From: Desulfobacteraceae bacterium
GTDB lineage: Bacteria; Desulfobacterota; Desulfobacteria; Desulfobacterales; JAABSP01
Assembly: GCA_011390345.1 (NCBI GenBank)
Contig: JAABSP010000013.1
Span: 1 to 64,000 of the forward strand
Length of the DNA: 64,000 nt
Direction of reading: 5' to 3'
The stretch's first letter is position 1, and every line of letters begins with the position of its first letter. Below the pieces are notes generated by a model. The model worked only from the letters and a program-made list of their open reading frames with translations, was not told the origin of the DNA and ran no database searches. The position numbers and the translations under genes are program-made. Positions 1-9,328 of the stretch are shown here, one piece after another.

Positions 1-177
1 GACGTGACCGGCAACCTGTTCCTGCCCGAGGGTGTGGAGATGGTGATGCCCGGTGACAACGTGACCATTTCGGCCGAACTGATTACCCCCATCGCGATGG
101 AAAAAGAGCTTCGCTTTGCGGTGCGTGAGGGCGGACGGACCGTGGGCGCGGGTGTGGTCAGCGAGATCATCGAATAG
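1..177 (+). CDS. tuf: Elongation factor Tu, C-terminal end (partial)
   Basis: The first 58 codons are open from the window edge and finish with the typical EF-Tu end [15 protein letters not shown], part of beta-barrel domain 3. The family is GTP-dependent and delivers aminoacyl-tRNA to the ribosome. The gene lies directly before rpsJ, the usual fus-tuf-S10 order. Only the C-terminus is visible, so nothing can be said about the GTPase domain. Confidence 0.95.
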   Translation, partial: DVTGNLFLPEGVEMVMPGDNVTISAELITPIAMEKELRFAVREGGRTVGAGVVSEIIE

Positions 178-196
178 GGGAATGAGGTAAGGATAG

Positions 197-502
197 ATGA
201 ACACGAAGATCAGAATCCGGCTCAAGGCGTACGATCACAAATTGTTGGATCAGTCCGCGACCGATATCGTGGATACGGCCAACAAGACCGGCGCAAAGGT
301 AGTGGGGCCCATTCCCCTGCCGACGAGAATCAATAAATATACTGTACTGCGGTCTCCCCATATCGATAAGAAGTCGAGAGAGCAGTTCGAGATGCGGACC
401 CACAAGCGCCTTCTCGATATTCTGGAGCCGACCCAGCAGACCGTGGATGCGCTCATGAAGCTGGATCTCTCTCCGGGAGTGGACGTGGAGATCAAACTCT
501 AA
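197..502 (+). CDS. rpsJ: 30S ribosomal protein S10
   Basis: 101 residues, the usual S10 length, with the family segments [17 protein letters not shown] near the N-terminus and [29 protein letters not shown] in the middle. S10 sits in the 30S head and in the NusB-NusG antitermination complex. The ATG has a GAGG/AAGGA stretch 5-12 nt upstream. It is the first gene of the S10 operon, 19 nt after tuf, so read-through from tuf is likely. Confidence 0.98.
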   Translation: MNTKIRIRLKAYDHKLLDQSATDIVDTANKTGAKVVGPIPLPTRINKYTVLRSPHIDKKSREQFEMRTHKRLLDILEPTQQTVDALMKLDLSPGVDVEIKL

Positions 503-512
503 GGAGAAGGTC

Positions 513-1151
513 ATGAGCAAAGGAATTATTGCAAAAAAAATTGGCATGACAGGGGTCTATACGCCCGATGGCCGGTATGTACCGGTGACGGTGCTCCAGG
601 CCGGACCCTGTGTGGTGACGCAGATCAAGACCGAAGCCACCGACGGCTACCCCGCGCTGCAGCTCGGATTCGATGATAAGCGGGCCAAGCGGGTCAACAA
701 ACCCCTCAAAGGTCACATGGCAAAGAGCGGCGAGAAGCTTTTCGCCCATCTCCGGGAGTTTGCCGTGGATGATCCGGCCGAATATACCCTCGGACAGGAG
801 ATCACCACAGGGCTTTTCGAGGTGGGAGATAAGGTTGATATCACCGGAACGACCAAGGGCCGGGGCTTTTCAGGCGTCATCAAGCGCCACGGATTTCACG
901 GGGGCCGCGCCACCCACGGCAGCAAGAGCCACCGGGTTCCGGGCTCCATCGGATGCAGTGCATGGCCATCCAAGGTGATCAAAGGGAAGAAGATGCCGGG
1001 ACAATACGGCGATGCCCGCAAAACGATCAAAAATCTCGAGATCATCGATATCCGCCCCGAAGAGAATCTCCTTTTTGTCAAAGGCGCGGTGCCGGGTGCA
1101 AAGTCCGGATTGATCCTCGTCCGCAATCTGAAGAAATCCTCCAAAAAGTAG
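513..1151 (+). CDS. rplC: 50S ribosomal protein L3
   Basis: 212 residues beginning MSKGIIAKKIGMTGVY, with the L3 signature around GRGFSGVIKRHGFHGGRATHGS and the central MPGQYG loop that reaches towards the peptidyl transferase centre. An AAGGAG Shine-Dalgarno lies just upstream and rpsJ ends 10 nt before. L3 is an early 23S-binding assembly protein. Bacterial-type throughout; no anomaly seen. Confidence 0.98.
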   Translation: MSKGIIAKKIGMTGVYTPDGRYVPVTVLQAGPCVVTQIKTEATDGYPALQLGFDDKRAKRVNKPLKGHMAKSGEKLFAHLREFAVDDPAEYTLGQEITTGLFEVGDKVDITGTTKGRGFSGVIKRHGFHGGRATHGSKSHRVPGSIGCSAWPSKVIKGKKMPGQYGDARKTIKNLEIIDIRPEENLLFVKGAVPGAKSGLILVRNLKKSSKK

Positions 1152-1171
1152 AAAACTAAACGGATATTGTT

Positions 1172-1795
1172 ATGGCTGTTATAGATGTTGTGAACAGTAA
1201 GGGGGAGACGGTCTCCCAGACAGACCTTCCTGACGGGGTCTTCAATGTGTCGGTCAAGCCCGAAGTACTGCACCAGGTGGTGAATATGCAGTTGGCCCGG
1301 CGTCGTTCGGGGACCGCTGCGGTCAAACACCGGAGTGATATCAAGGGCAGCACCCGAAAGCTCTTTCGTCAGAAGGGAACCGGTCGGGCCCGGCGCGGCG
1401 ATATCAAATCTCCGCTGCTTCGGGGCGGCGGCGTGGTCTTTGGCCCGGATAACCGATCCTATGAAAAGAGAATCCCCAAGAAGGTGCGGAAGCTTGCGCT
1501 CAAGATGGCTTTGAGCAGCCGATATCAGTCGGAAAAGCTCACTGTGGTGGATGGATTCGGGCTGGAGAGGATCAGGACCAAGGCATTTGCCGCAGTGCTC
1601 GAAGCTCTGGGTAAAAAGAATGTGCTGATCATTACCGATGGAAAGGACGAGGTGCTGGAACTCTCCTCAAGAAACCTTCCCGGCACCAAGGTGCTGCGAA
1701 CCGACGGGCTGAATGTCTACGACATTCTCAAATATGAGCATCTCGTTCTGATCGAGCCCAGCATTCAGCAGATCGAAGGGAGGCTTCAAAAATGA
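1172..1795 (+). CDS. rplD: 50S ribosomal protein L4
   Basis: 207 residues. The exit-tunnel loop is recognisable as [20 protein letters not shown], followed by FGP and the [12 protein letters not shown] helix of the family. The Shine-Dalgarno before the ATG is weak. The stop overlaps the rplW start as ATGA, implying translational coupling. In E. coli L4 represses its own S10 operon, but the leader needed for that is outside this window. Confidence 0.98.
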   Translation: MAVIDVVNSKGETVSQTDLPDGVFNVSVKPEVLHQVVNMQLARRRSGTAAVKHRSDIKGSTRKLFRQKGTGRARRGDIKSPLLRGGGVVFGPDNRSYEKRIPKKVRKLALKMALSSRYQSEKLTVVDGFGLERIRTKAFAAVLEALGKKNVLIITDGKDEVLELSSRNLPGTKVLRTDGLNVYDILKYEHLVLIEPSIQQIEGRLQK

Positions 1796-2079
1796 TTCGG
1801 TACGATATCATCAAACGGCCATTGGAGACGGAGAAGACGACCGCCCAGCGGGAACTTGCCGGCCAGTACACTTTTGAGGTGGACCGGAAGAGCAACCGCG
1901 TAGAGGTCCGGCGGGCCGTAGAGCAGATCTTCAATGTAAAGGTGAAGCAGGTCCGAACGATCCAGATGAAGGGCAAAGTCAAGCGCCGGGGCCGGATTGA
2001 GGGCAAACGCAAAGACTGGAAAAAGGCGATCGTCACCCTGATGCCCGGCGAACGAATCCAGGCATTCGAAGGGGCATAA
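1792..2079 (+). CDS. rplW: 50S ribosomal protein L23
   Basis: 95 residues beginning [17 protein letters not shown] with the L23 signature [20 protein letters not shown]23 sits at the exit of the ribosomal tunnel and docks SRP and trigger factor. The start overlaps the rplD stop by 4 nt, and a GGGAGG inside the end of rplD serves as its Shine-Dalgarno. Confidence 0.98.
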   Translation: MIRYDIIKRPLETEKTTAQRELAGQYTFEVDRKSNRVEVRRAVEQIFNVKVKQVRTIQMKGKVKRRGRIEGKRKDWKKAIVTLMPGERIQAFEGA

Positions 2080-2101
2080 GCGAAAGCTAAGGGAGTAAAT
2101 T

Positions 2102-2929
2102 ATGGCGATAAAAAAGACAAAGCCCACCTCTGCGGGCCGCAGATTTCAAGAGTTTTCAGATTTCGGCGCACTCACCAGGAAGGCGCCGGAAAAGTCTCTG
2201 CTGGCGCCCAACCGGAAATCCGGGGGGCGGAATGTAAATGGCCGGACCACCTGTCGGTTCCGGGGCGGCGGACACAAGCGCCACTACCGGATCATCGACT
2301 TCAAACGGGACAAGACCGACATCCCGGCAAAGGTTGCGGCCATCGAATACGATCCAAACCGCAGCGCCCGCATCGCGCTCCTCCATTATGTGGACGGCGA
2401 GAAGCGCTATATTCTGGCCCCGGTCAACCTCAAGGTTGGCGACACGGTCATGTCGGGACCTGACGCGGACATCAAACCCGGCAATGCGCTGCCCCTGGCC
2501 AACATTCCACTGGGAACCCACATCCACAACATCGAGCTGCGCCTGGGAAAGGGCGGCCAGATCGTGCGAAGTGCGGGGGCATACGCCCAGCTTATGGCCA
2601 AAGAGGACCGATATGCTCAGGTCAAGCTCCCCTCCAGCGAAGTCCGGATGGTGCTGCTGGCCTGCAGCGCGACCATCGGTCAGGTGGGCAACGTGGAGCA
2701 CGAGAACATCTCTTTGGGCAAGGCCGGCCGGAAGCGGTGGCTGGGCAAAAGGCCCCATGTACGGGGCGTGGCCATGAACCCGGTGGATCATCCCATGGGC
2801 GGCGGCGAGGGGCGTTCCTCGGGCGGGCGCCATCCCTGTTCTCCGTGGGGCAAACCCACCAAGGGATACGTCACTCGTAAAAACAAGCGAAGCAACCGCT
2901 ATATCGTGCGGAAGCGGACCAAGAAGTAG
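2102..2929 (+). CDS. rplB: 50S ribosomal protein L2
   Basis: 275 residues, the usual bacterial length. The RNA-binding segments [14 protein letters not shown] and the C-terminal [23 protein letters not shown], with the conserved histidine that approaches the peptidyl transferase centre, are both present. GGGAG precedes the ATG. Gene order rplW-rplB-rpsS is standard. Confidence 0.98.
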   Translation: MAIKKTKPTSAGRRFQEFSDFGALTRKAPEKSLLAPNRKSGGRNVNGRTTCRFRGGGHKRHYRIIDFKRDKTDIPAKVAAIEYDPNRSARIALLHYVDGEKRYILAPVNLKVGDTVMSGPDADIKPGNALPLANIPLGTHIHNIELRLGKGGQIVRSAGAYAQLMAKEDRYAQVKLPSSEVRMVLLACSATIGQVGNVEHENISLGKAGRKRWLGKRPHVRGVAMNPVDHPMGGGEGRSSGGRHPCSPWGKPTKGYVTRKNKRSNRYIVRKRTKK

Positions 2930-2939
2930 AGGAGACTTT

Positions 2940-3221
2940 ATGCCACGCTCGTTGAAAAAGGGTCCCTATGTGGAGCCGAAACTGGTCAATAAGGTGGAGG
3001 CCGCGCAGGAGAGCCGCAGTAACCGGGTCATCAAGACCTGGTCCCGGCGGTCCACCATTCTCCCGGAGATGGTAGGGATCACCCTTGCCGTGCATAATGG
3101 CAAGAAGTTCATTCCGGTCTTCGTGACCGAGAACATGGTGGGCCACAAGCTCGGGGAGTTCTCGCCGACGCGTACCTTCTACGGGCACGCGGGCGACAAA
3201 AAATCGAAACTGAAGAAGTGA
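2940..3221 (+). CDS. rpsS: 30S ribosomal protein S19
   Basis: 93 residues. [11 protein letters not shown] at the start, then [16 protein letters not shown] and [21 protein letters not shown] are diagnostic of S19, which binds 16S rRNA in the head with S13. GAGGAGA lies 5-6 nt before the ATG. rpsS and rplV are close enough to be coupled. Confidence 0.98.
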   Translation: MPRSLKKGPYVEPKLVNKVEAAQESRSNRVIKTWSRRSTILPEMVGITLAVHNGKKFIPVFVTENMVGHKLGEFSPTRTFYGHAGDKKSKLKK

Positions 3222-3235
3222 TAAGGGAAGGGCTG

Positions 3236-3574
3236 ATGGAGTTCAGAGCCGTATTGCGATATGCCCGGATGTCTCCCCAGAAGGTTCGAACCGTGATCGA
3301 TACGGTCAAGGGCGAGCAGGTGGAGGACGGGCTCAACAAGCTGAAATTCATGCCGCAGAAGGCGGCCGGAATCCTGGAGAAGTTGATCCGCTCGGCACTG
3401 GCCAATGCGGATCAGTACCCGGGGGTCGATGTGGATTCGCTGGTGATTCGAAACATCTTCGCGGACCAAGGACCTACACTGAAGCGCTTCCGGGCCAGAG
3501 CCCGGGGCCGGGGCACGCGAATCTTAAAGCGAACATCCCATATCACGGTCATTTTGACTGAAGATTCTGTCTAA
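3236..3574 (+). CDS. rplV: 50S ribosomal protein L22
   Basis: 112 residues from the ATG at 3236, close to the usual 110. The reading frame is open further upstream to a GTG at 3218, but the ATG at 3236 has AGGGAAGGG before it and starts where the family does ([18 protein letters not shown]). The C-terminal beta-hairpin that lines the exit tunnel is represented by [21 protein letters not shown] chose 3236 on those grounds. Confidence 0.95.
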   Translation: MEFRAVLRYARMSPQKVRTVIDTVKGEQVEDGLNKLKFMPQKAAGILEKLIRSALANADQYPGVDVDSLVIRNIFADQGPTLKRFRARARGRGTRILKRTSHITVILTEDSV

Positions 3575-3598
3575 ATAATTGCGAAGGAGGGATTAAGG

Positions 3599-4264
3599 TT
3601 GGGCCAGAAAGTAAATCCAATCGGATTGAGACTCGGTATCGTCAAGACCTGGGAGTCGCGGTGGTATGCAGACCGAAAGCGATATTCGGACTACATCCTG
3701 GAAGATCATAAAATCCGGGAATATATTAAAAACAAGCTATTCCACGCCGGTATCTCCAGGATCGAGATCGAGCGCTCGTCCAAGCGGGTCCGCCTCAGAA
3801 TCTACACAGCCAGGCCGGGAATTGTGATCGGCAAGAAGGGTTCCGAGATCGAGCAGTTGAAAAAGGAGCTGGAGAAGATGATCACCCAGGAGGTGCTCAT
3901 CGATATTCAGGAGGTGCGCAAGCCCGAGATCGATGCGCAACTGATGGCCGAGAACGTGGCCCTTCAGATCGTGCGCCGGGTGGCCTTTCGCCGCGCCATG
4001 AAGCGGGGGGTCTCCTCTGCCATGCGCTTCGGTGCAAAGGGGGTCAAGATCATCTGCTCGGGACGTCTGGGCGGTGCGGAGATGGCCAGAACCGAATGGT
4101 ACCGGGAGGGGAGAGTTCCCCTGCATACCTTGAGAGCCGATATCGACTACGGTTTTACCCAAGCAAAGACCACCTACGGAACCGTAGGGGTTAAGGTCTT
4201 TATCTTCAAAGGCGAGATCTTAAAGAAAGATTCGCTGGAAGGTACCATGCTGCAGGCGCAGTAA
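3599..4264 (+). CDS. rpsC: 30S ribosomal protein S3
   Basis: 221 residues with an N-terminal [14 protein letters not shown] and a KH domain around [20 protein letters not shown], which lines the mRNA entry channel. The start is a TTG with GGAGG 8 nt upstream; no ATG fits. TTG starts recur in this cluster (rpsN, rpsM, rpsD). Confidence 0.97.
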   Translation: MGQKVNPIGLRLGIVKTWESRWYADRKRYSDYILEDHKIREYIKNKLFHAGISRIEIERSSKRVRLRIYTARPGIVIGKKGSEIEQLKKELEKMITQEVLIDIQEVRKPEIDAQLMAENVALQIVRRVAFRRAMKRGVSSAMRFGAKGVKIICSGRLGGAEMARTEWYREGRVPLHTLRADIDYGFTQAKTTYGTVGVKVFIFKGEILKKDSLEGTMLQAQ

Positions 4265-4303
4265 CGGTCTACTTTTCTGCGGATTTCAGGAGACAGATAA
4301 AAG

Positions 4304-4720
4304 ATGTTAAGCCCCAAGAAGGTCAAATTCAGAAAGGTGCAGAAGGGGAAAATGCGGGGGAAGGCCCATCGCGGGTCGAGCCTCTCCTTTGGCGAATATG
4401 GTCTGCAGGCCACAGAGTGCGGCTGGATCAGTGCCAAACAGATCGAGGCCGCCCGTATCGCCATGACCCGCCATGTCAAGCGCGGCGGAAAGATGTGGAT
4501 TCGCATATTCCCTGACAAGCCCTTTACCAAGAAGCCGGCCGAAGTCCGGATGGGTAAGGGGAAAGGCTCACCCGAAGGATGGGTGGCCGTCATAAAGCCC
4601 GGCCGCATGCTCTATGAGATGGAGGGCGTGCCCCGGGAGCTTGCCCGGGAGGCCTTTCGCCGGGCCGCGCATAAACTGCCGGTGAAGACCCGGTTCGTGG
4701 AGAGGAGTGAAGTCCTATGA
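4304..4720 (+). CDS. rplP: 50S ribosomal protein L16
   Basis: 138 residues beginning [15 protein letters not shown], with the conserved [18 protein letters not shown] segment near the A-site. The stop overlaps the rpmC start as ATGA. L16 is a late assembly protein of the large subunit. No anomaly in length or composition. Confidence 0.98.
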   Translation: MLSPKKVKFRKVQKGKMRGKAHRGSSLSFGEYGLQATECGWISAKQIEAARIAMTRHVKRGGKMWIRIFPDKPFTKKPAEVRMGKGKGSPEGWVAVIKPGRMLYEMEGVPRELAREAFRRAAHKLPVKTRFVERSEVL

Positions 4721-4914
4721 AGGCCAGTGAGATCAGAGAGATGAGCCCGGAGGAGCAGCAGGCCAAGCTCGTCGAGCTTCAGGAGACGCTGTTCAATCTC
4801 CGCTTTCAACACGGCATCGGACAGCTCGAGAATCCGCAGAAGATGAAGCAGACCCGGCGCGAAATCGCTCAGATAAAGACAATCGTTAAAGAGCAGGAGA
4901 TCGCGGTCGGTTAA
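4717..4914 (+). CDS. rpmC: 50S ribosomal protein L29
   Basis: 65 residues, helical hairpin protein: [20 protein letters not shown], then [24 protein letters not shown], the L29 signature. It lies near the tunnel exit beside L23. The start codon overlaps the rplP stop, so its translation probably depends on rplP. Confidence 0.97.
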   Translation: MKASEIREMSPEEQQAKLVELQETLFNLRFQHGIGQLENPQKMKQTRREIAQIKTIVKEQEIAVG

Positions 4915-4941
4915 CCCAGTAGATCGCAAACGGGATAAGCT

Positions 4942-5199
4942 ATGAATGAGCGAGGTATGAGAAGACAGGTGATGGGGACCGTGGTCAGCGACAAGATGGA
5001 CAAGACCGTCGTCGTCCTCGTCGAGCGCCTGGTGAAGCACAAGTACTATCACAAATACTTGCGCCGGCGGGCCAAGTTCGCAGCCCACGACGAGAAGAAC
5101 GAGTGCCGGGCGGGGGATAAGGTACTGATCACCGAATCGAGACCGTTGAGCAAAACCAAACGCTGGCGGGTGAGCAATATCGTCGAACGGGCGGTATAG
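4942..5199 (+). CDS. rpsQ: 30S ribosomal protein S17
   Basis: 85 residues with the S17 OB-fold signature [31 protein letters not shown] and [19 protein letters not shown]17 is a primary 16S binder at the subunit body. The spacing to rpmC is 27 nt. Confidence 0.98.
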   Translation: MNERGMRRQVMGTVVSDKMDKTVVVLVERLVKHKYYHKYLRRRAKFAAHDEKNECRAGDKVLITESRPLSKTKRWRVSNIVERAV

Positions 5200-5214
5200 G
5201 ACAGGGGTGCTAAG

Positions 5215-5583
5215 ATGATTCAGGCAGAATCGAGATTGACGGTGGCCGACAACTCTGGGGCCAAAGTGTTGTATTGCATCAAGGTGCTCGGCGGCTCGCG
5301 AAGGCGATATGCCCGGATCGGGGATATCATCGTTGTCAGCGTCAAGGAGGCGATCCCCAACGCGAAGGTCAAAAAGGGGGATGTACTGAAGGCGGTAGTG
5401 GTTCGGACCAAAAAGGAGCTGCGCCGTCCGGACGGTTCCTACATCCGCTTCGATGATAACTCCGCGGTGCTGATCAACCAGAACAGGGAGCCCATCGGTA
5501 CCCGAATCTTCGGGCCCGTGGCCAGAGAACTGAGGGCCAAACGGTTCATGAAGATCATCTCCCTCGCGCCGGAAGTGCTGTAA
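5215..5583 (+). CDS. rplN: 50S ribosomal protein L14
   Basis: 122 residues, the standard L14 length. [36 protein letters not shown] and the end [11 protein letters not shown] are family hallmarks. L14 contacts 16S h14 and the silencing factor RsfS. Intact, in the usual place between rpsQ and rplX. Confidence 0.98.
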   Translation: MIQAESRLTVADNSGAKVLYCIKVLGGSRRRYARIGDIIVVSVKEAIPNAKVKKGDVLKAVVVRTKKELRRPDGSYIRFDDNSAVLINQNREPIGTRIFGPVARELRAKRFMKIISLAPEVL

Positions 5584-5606
5584 TCAAAGCAACAAGGAGA
5601 TGAGAC

Positions 5607-5936
5607 ATGCCGAAGATGAAGATGCATATAAAAAAAGATGACAAGGTGAAGGTGATCGCCGGCAAGGATCGGGGAAAGATCGGAAAGGTCTTGAAGGTCA
5701 TTGCCAAGGACGATCGGGTGTTGGTGGAGAAGGTCAATATCGTCAAGCGCCACATGCGGCCCAATGCCCAGATGAAGCAGGGCGGCATCGTCGAAAACGA
5801 GGCTCCCATCCATGTCTCCAACGTGCAGGTGATGTGCGACAAATGCGTCAAGCCGGTTCGGATCAAGATGCAGCACCTCGAGGACGGAACAAAGGTGCGG
5901 GCATGCCGCAACTGCAATGAGATCATCGGCGGGTAA
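5607..5936 (+). CDS. rplX: 50S ribosomal protein L24
   Basis: 109 residues with an N-terminal KOW motif ([19 protein letters not shown]) that initiates 50S assembly. The C-terminal part contains CDKC and CRNC pairs, a possible zinc knuckle seen in many but not all bacterial L24. AAGGAG precedes the ATG. Confidence 0.97.
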   Translation: MPKMKMHIKKDDKVKVIAGKDRGKIGKVLKVIAKDDRVLVEKVNIVKRHMRPNAQMKQGGIVENEAPIHVSNVQVMCDKCVKPVRIKMQHLEDGTKVRACRNCNEIIGG

Positions 5937-5978
5937 ACACATGAGACCGGATTTGGCCGCGTATGTCGGAGGAAGAAT

Positions 5979-6518
5979 ATGTCACAGTTGAAAAAGTATT
6001 ACGAGGAGACGGTCGTCCCTCAGCTTGAGGAGACCTTCACCTATAAAAATAAGATGCAGGTTCCCCGGCTCGATAAGATCGTACTGAACATGGGACTCGG
6101 GGAGGCGATTCAGAATATCAAGCTGCTGGATACGGCATCGGAAGAGCTGAAGCTGATCGCGGGGCAGCAGCCGGTGATCACGCGGGCCAAACGATCCATC
6201 GCAGCCTTCAAGCTGCGGGCCGGCATGCCCATCGGCTGTATGGTGACCCTGCGCCATATCCGGATGTATGATTTCTTCAACAAGCTCGTCAATGTGGCCC
6301 TGCCCCGGGTACGGGACTTTCGCGGGATTTCCGGCAAAGCCTTCGACGGCCATGGAAACTACTCTCTGGGTATAAAGGAGCAGATCATCTTTCCCGAGGT
6401 GGACTACGACAAGATCGACCGGATCAAGGGGATGAACATCTCCATTGTCACCACAGCGCCCACCGACGAAGAGGGAAAGACCCTGTTGAAACTGATGGGC
6501 ATGCCGTTCAGGAACTAA
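5979..6518 (+). CDS. rplE: 50S ribosomal protein L5
   Basis: 179 residues. Family segments are [40 protein letters not shown] and [24 protein letters not shown]5 binds 5S rRNA and bridges to S13. The spacing to rplX is 42 nt and to rpsN 13 nt. Confidence 0.98.
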   Translation: MSQLKKYYEETVVPQLEETFTYKNKMQVPRLDKIVLNMGLGEAIQNIKLLDTASEELKLIAGQQPVITRAKRSIAAFKLRAGMPIGCMVTLRHIRMYDFFNKLVNVALPRVRDFRGISGKAFDGHGNYSLGIKEQIIFPEVDYDKIDRIKGMNISIVTTAPTDEEGKTLLKLMGMPFRN

Positions 6519-6531
6519 AGGAGGCACAAGT

Positions 6532-6717
6532 TTGGCAAAAAAAGCGCTAATGAACAAGGCCAGAAGAAAGCCCAAATTCAAGGTCCGGACCTATAACCGG
6601 TGTCCCATCTGCGGCCGGGCAAGAGCCTTTTTGCGGAAATTCGGCATCTGCCGGATCTGTTTTCGAAATATGGCCTCTGAGGGCAAGCTTCCGGGCGTCA
6701 TCAAGTCAAGTTGGTAG
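6532..6717 (+). CDS. rpsN: 30S ribosomal protein S14, zinc-binding type
   Basis: 61 residues with two CxxC pairs (CPIC and CRIC), which marks the short zinc-containing S14 form rather than the ~100-residue zinc-free paralogue. The TTG start has AAGGAGG 7 nt upstream, which decides the start. It is located between rplE and rpsH as expected. Confidence 0.97.
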   Translation: MAKKALMNKARRKPKFKVRTYNRCPICGRARAFLRKFGICRICFRNMASEGKLPGVIKSSW

Positions 6718-6747
6718 GTATCAGTCGTATGAAAGGAGAAGAGAAGG

Positions 6748-7140
6748 ATGTTAAGTGATCCCATCGCGGATATGCTTACCCGGATCCGAAACGGGGGAAA
6801 GGCCAAGTTCAACAGCGTGGACATCCCCGGTGCCAACATCAAGATCGAGATGGCAAAGGTCCTGAAGAGCGAAGGGTATATTCGGAACTACAAGTTCGTC
6901 CGGGACGGCAAGCAGGGCATCCTGCGGGTCTATCTCAAATATCAGGGCCCGACCAGCACGATCTACAAGATCGAGCGGGTGAGCAAACCGAGCCGTCGGG
7001 TCTATGTCAAAGCCAATGATATCAAACCTGTCTACAATGGGACCGGTATCGCCATACTTTCCACCTCAAAGGGGCTCATGACCGACCGGCAGGCCAAGGC
7101 CGAAAATGTCGGGGGCGAGATCCTCTGCAAGATCTGGTAA
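6748..7140 (+). CDS. rpsH: 30S ribosomal protein S8
   Basis: 130 residues beginning MLSDPIADMLTRIRNG and containing SKPSRRVYVKANDIKPVYNGTGIAILSTSKGLMTDRQA, the S8 C-terminal 16S-binding region. In E. coli S8 represses the spc operon by binding mRNA near rplE; I did not identify that mRNA site here. AGGAG precedes the ATG. Confidence 0.98.
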   Translation: MLSDPIADMLTRIRNGGKAKFNSVDIPGANIKIEMAKVLKSEGYIRNYKFVRDGKQGILRVYLKYQGPTSTIYKIERVSKPSRRVYVKANDIKPVYNGTGIAILSTSKGLMTDRQAKAENVGGEILCKIW

Positions 7141-7149
7141 GGAGGAAAT

Positions 7150-7689
7150 ATGTCTCGAGTTGGAAAAAAACCGATTCCGATTCCGGAGAAGACCAGGATC
7201 ACCTATTCGGACCGGTTTATTACGGTTGAGGGGGAGAGGGGAAAACTCTCCAGGAGTATTCACCCGATGGTCGATCTCGATATCGATGACAACGAGATCC
7301 GGGTGACCATGGAAAAGGATGACCGGAAGAGCCATGCGCTGCAGGGGCTTACCCGCAGCCTGGTCTCCAACATGGTCGTGGGGGTGAGCAAAGGATTCGA
7401 GCGGACCCTGGAGATCAACGGCATCGGCTATCGGGCCGAGACTAGCGGGGATACTCTCACCCTGAATCTCGGCTATTCACATCCGATCCAGTATAAGATT
7501 CCCGCCGGCCTTTCAGCCACTGTGGAAAAGAACAATGTGGTCCGACTTTCCGGAATCGACAAGGAGCTGTTGGGGCATACCGCGGCCACAATCCGCAGCC
7601 TCAGGCCCCCGGAGCCCTACAAGGGAAAAGGGGTGAAATACAGCGAGGAATATGTTCAGCGCAAGGCCGGAAAAACTGGAACCAAATAG
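7150..7689 (+). CDS. rplF: 50S ribosomal protein L6
   Basis: 179 residues with two L6 repeats: MSRVGKKPIPIPEK at the start and the C-terminal signature RPPEPYKGKGVKYSEEYVQRKAGK. L6 lies near the sarcin-ricin loop and factor-binding site. The gene is 9 nt after rpsH. Confidence 0.98.
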   Translation: MSRVGKKPIPIPEKTRITYSDRFITVEGERGKLSRSIHPMVDLDIDDNEIRVTMEKDDRKSHALQGLTRSLVSNMVVGVSKGFERTLEINGIGYRAETSGDTLTLNLGYSHPIQYKIPAGLSATVEKNNVVRLSGIDKELLGHTAATIRSLRPPEPYKGKGVKYSEEYVQRKAGKTGTK

Positions 7690-7735
7690 CAACTTCCGGG
7701 TGGGAACCGCCGGAATGGGTAAGGATTGTTGACAA

Positions 7736-8104
7736 ATGGGCTCGACAGATCAGAAAAAAGCGGCGCGGCTGAAACGGAAACAGAGAATTCGCAAGAATAT
7801 GCTTGGAACAGAACAACGGCCAAGACTTTCTGTGTTTCGCAGCGCAAGACATATCTACGCGCAGGTGATCGATGACACCCGCGGACAGACAATGGCATCG
7901 GCATCGAGCCTCGATGAGGAAGTGAAGGGGCATGCCGATTTTGAAAACAAAGTGGCGAAGGCTGCTTTCGTGGGTCAGTTGGTGGGAAAACGGCTTGCCG
8001 ACAAGGGCGTCAAGCAGGTGGTTTTCGACCGGAACGGGTTCCGGTATCATGGCCGGGTGAAGGCCCTCTCCGACGGCGCACGCGAGGCCGGCCTCGATTT
8101 TTAA
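7736..8104 (+). CDS. rplR: 50S ribosomal protein L18
   Basis: 122 residues; RLSVFRSARHIYAQVIDD and the C-terminal VVFDRNGFRYHGRVKALSDGAREAGLDF are the L18 5S rRNA-binding signature. The ATG has AAGGA about 10 nt upstream. The Arg/Lys-rich N-terminus (KKAARLKRKQRIRKN) is normal for the family. Confidence 0.98.
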   Translation: MGSTDQKKAARLKRKQRIRKNMLGTEQRPRLSVFRSARHIYAQVIDDTRGQTMASASSLDEEVKGHADFENKVAKAAFVGQLVGKRLADKGVKQVVFDRNGFRYHGRVKALSDGAREAGLDF

Positions 8105-8152
8105 GTCAGGCGACAGACCCAATCGAAAAAGATGAGTGAAGGAGGCAGGCCC

Positions 8153-8644
8153 TTGTTCAGACAGGATTCAGATGACCAGTTTATCGATAAGGTCGTTCAT
8201 ATCAGCCGGGTGGCCAAGGTCGTCAAAGGCGGACGCCGGTTCAGCTTCAGCGCGCTAGTGGTGGTCGGCGACGGCCAGGGGAGCGTCGGATACGGCCTCG
8301 GAAAGGCCGGGGAAGTACCCGAGGCGATCCGCAAAGGCGTTGAAAAGGCCAAACGGTCTATGGTTTCAGTGCCGCTGATTGAGGGAACCATCCCCTTTGA
8401 AGTGATCGGCAGGTTCGGCGCGGGGCGGGTCCTTTTGAAACCCGCATCCGAGGGAACCGGCGTGATCGCAGGGGGCGCGGTTCGCGCGGTTCTCGAAGTG
8501 GCCGGGGTGCAGAATATTCTCACCAAATGCATCGGAACCAACAACCCGCACAATGTGATCAAAGCGACAATGGAAGGCCTTACCATGCTGCAGAGCCGAG
8601 AGGATGTCGCAGCCCGGCGGGGGAAGGTCGCGGCCGAACTGTAA
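8153..8644 (+). CDS. rpsE: 30S ribosomal protein S5
   Basis: 163 residues from a TTG at 8153. The frame also offers an ATG at 8132, but that has no Shine-Dalgarno, whereas GGAGG at 8141-8145 is 7 nt before the TTG, and four other genes of this cluster use the same TTG arrangement. S5 double-stranded-RNA-binding fold: [19 protein letters not shown] and [16 protein letters not shown], then [22 protein letters not shown]5 shapes the mRNA entry site. Confidence 0.92.
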   Translation: MFRQDSDDQFIDKVVHISRVAKVVKGGRRFSFSALVVVGDGQGSVGYGLGKAGEVPEAIRKGVEKAKRSMVSVPLIEGTIPFEVIGRFGAGRVLLKPASEGTGVIAGGAVRAVLEVAGVQNILTKCIGTNNPHNVIKATMEGLTMLQSREDVAARRGKVAAEL

Positions 8645-8688
8645 CCGCAGTCGAAACGCCGTAGCCATCGGATAAAAAGGAGCGATCG

Positions 8689-8868
8689 ATGCTGAAAGTA
8701 ACGCTTGTAAAGAGCATGATCGGACGGCCCGAGAAACATCGGAAGATTCTGCGGGGCATGGGGCTGACAAAGCTCAATCGCACTGTGGAACTCAAAGACA
8801 CACCGGCCATCCGTGGAATGATCAACAAGGTGACTCACCTTGTCAAAGCAGAAGAGGTTTCGCAATGA
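8689..8868 (+). CDS. rpmD: 50S ribosomal protein L30
   Basis: A 59-residue gene between rpsE and rplO. It starts [20 protein letters not shown], then [20 protein letters not shown] and [11 protein letters not shown], the full bacterial L30 pattern. AAAAAGGAG lies 9 nt before the ATG. The stop overlaps the rplO start (ATGA). Present in most but not all bacteria. Confidence 0.96.
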   Translation: MLKVTLVKSMIGRPEKHRKILRGMGLTKLNRTVELKDTPAIRGMINKVTHLVKAEEVSQ

Positions 8869-9326
8869 GGCTGCACGAACTGAGACCCGGGGCCGATTCC
8901 AACCGCGCGAAGAAGCGGGTCGGCCGCGGCGTGGCATCGGGATGGGGCAAGACCGCCGGCAGAGGAAACAAAGGATACAAAAGCCGTTCGGGCGGCACGG
9001 TCCGTCCCGGATTCGAGGGCGGCCAGATGCCGATCCACCGCCGCCTGCCCAAGCGGGGGTTTACCAACATATTCAAAAAAGAGATCGCGGTGGTCAATCT
9101 GCGCGATCTTGGGCGGTTCTCTCCGGAGGATACGGTCGATGAGGCCGGGCTCCGTGCGGCCGGCCTGGTCAAGGGCAGCTGTGACGGTGTCAAAATTTTG
9201 GGGGAAGGCGAGATCTCCTATGCCGTGACGGTTGACGGACAGATCCGGGTCAGCCGTTCCGCAAAGGAGAAGATCGAGGCGGCCGGGGGAAGAGTGGAGG
9301 CTTCGGCATCAGCGGGTGAGGAGTAA
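8865..9326 (+). CDS. rplO: 50S ribosomal protein L15
   Basis: 153 residues beginning [22 protein letters not shown] with the Gly-rich extension [28 protein letters not shown], typical of L15. The start overlaps rpmD by 4 nt and secY begins 2 nt after its stop, so the three genes are coupled. Confidence 0.98.
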   Translation: MRLHELRPGADSNRAKKRVGRGVASGWGKTAGRGNKGYKSRSGGTVRPGFEGGQMPIHRRLPKRGFTNIFKKEIAVVNLRDLGRFSPEDTVDEAGLRAAGLVKGSCDGVKILGEGEISYAVTVDGQIRVSRSAKEKIEAAGGRVEASASAGEE

Positions 9327-9328
9327 TT

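Noticed and set aside
8132-8152. ATG at 8132 as the rpsE start
   Set aside because: No Shine-Dalgarno before it; the strong GGAGG fits the TTG at 8153.
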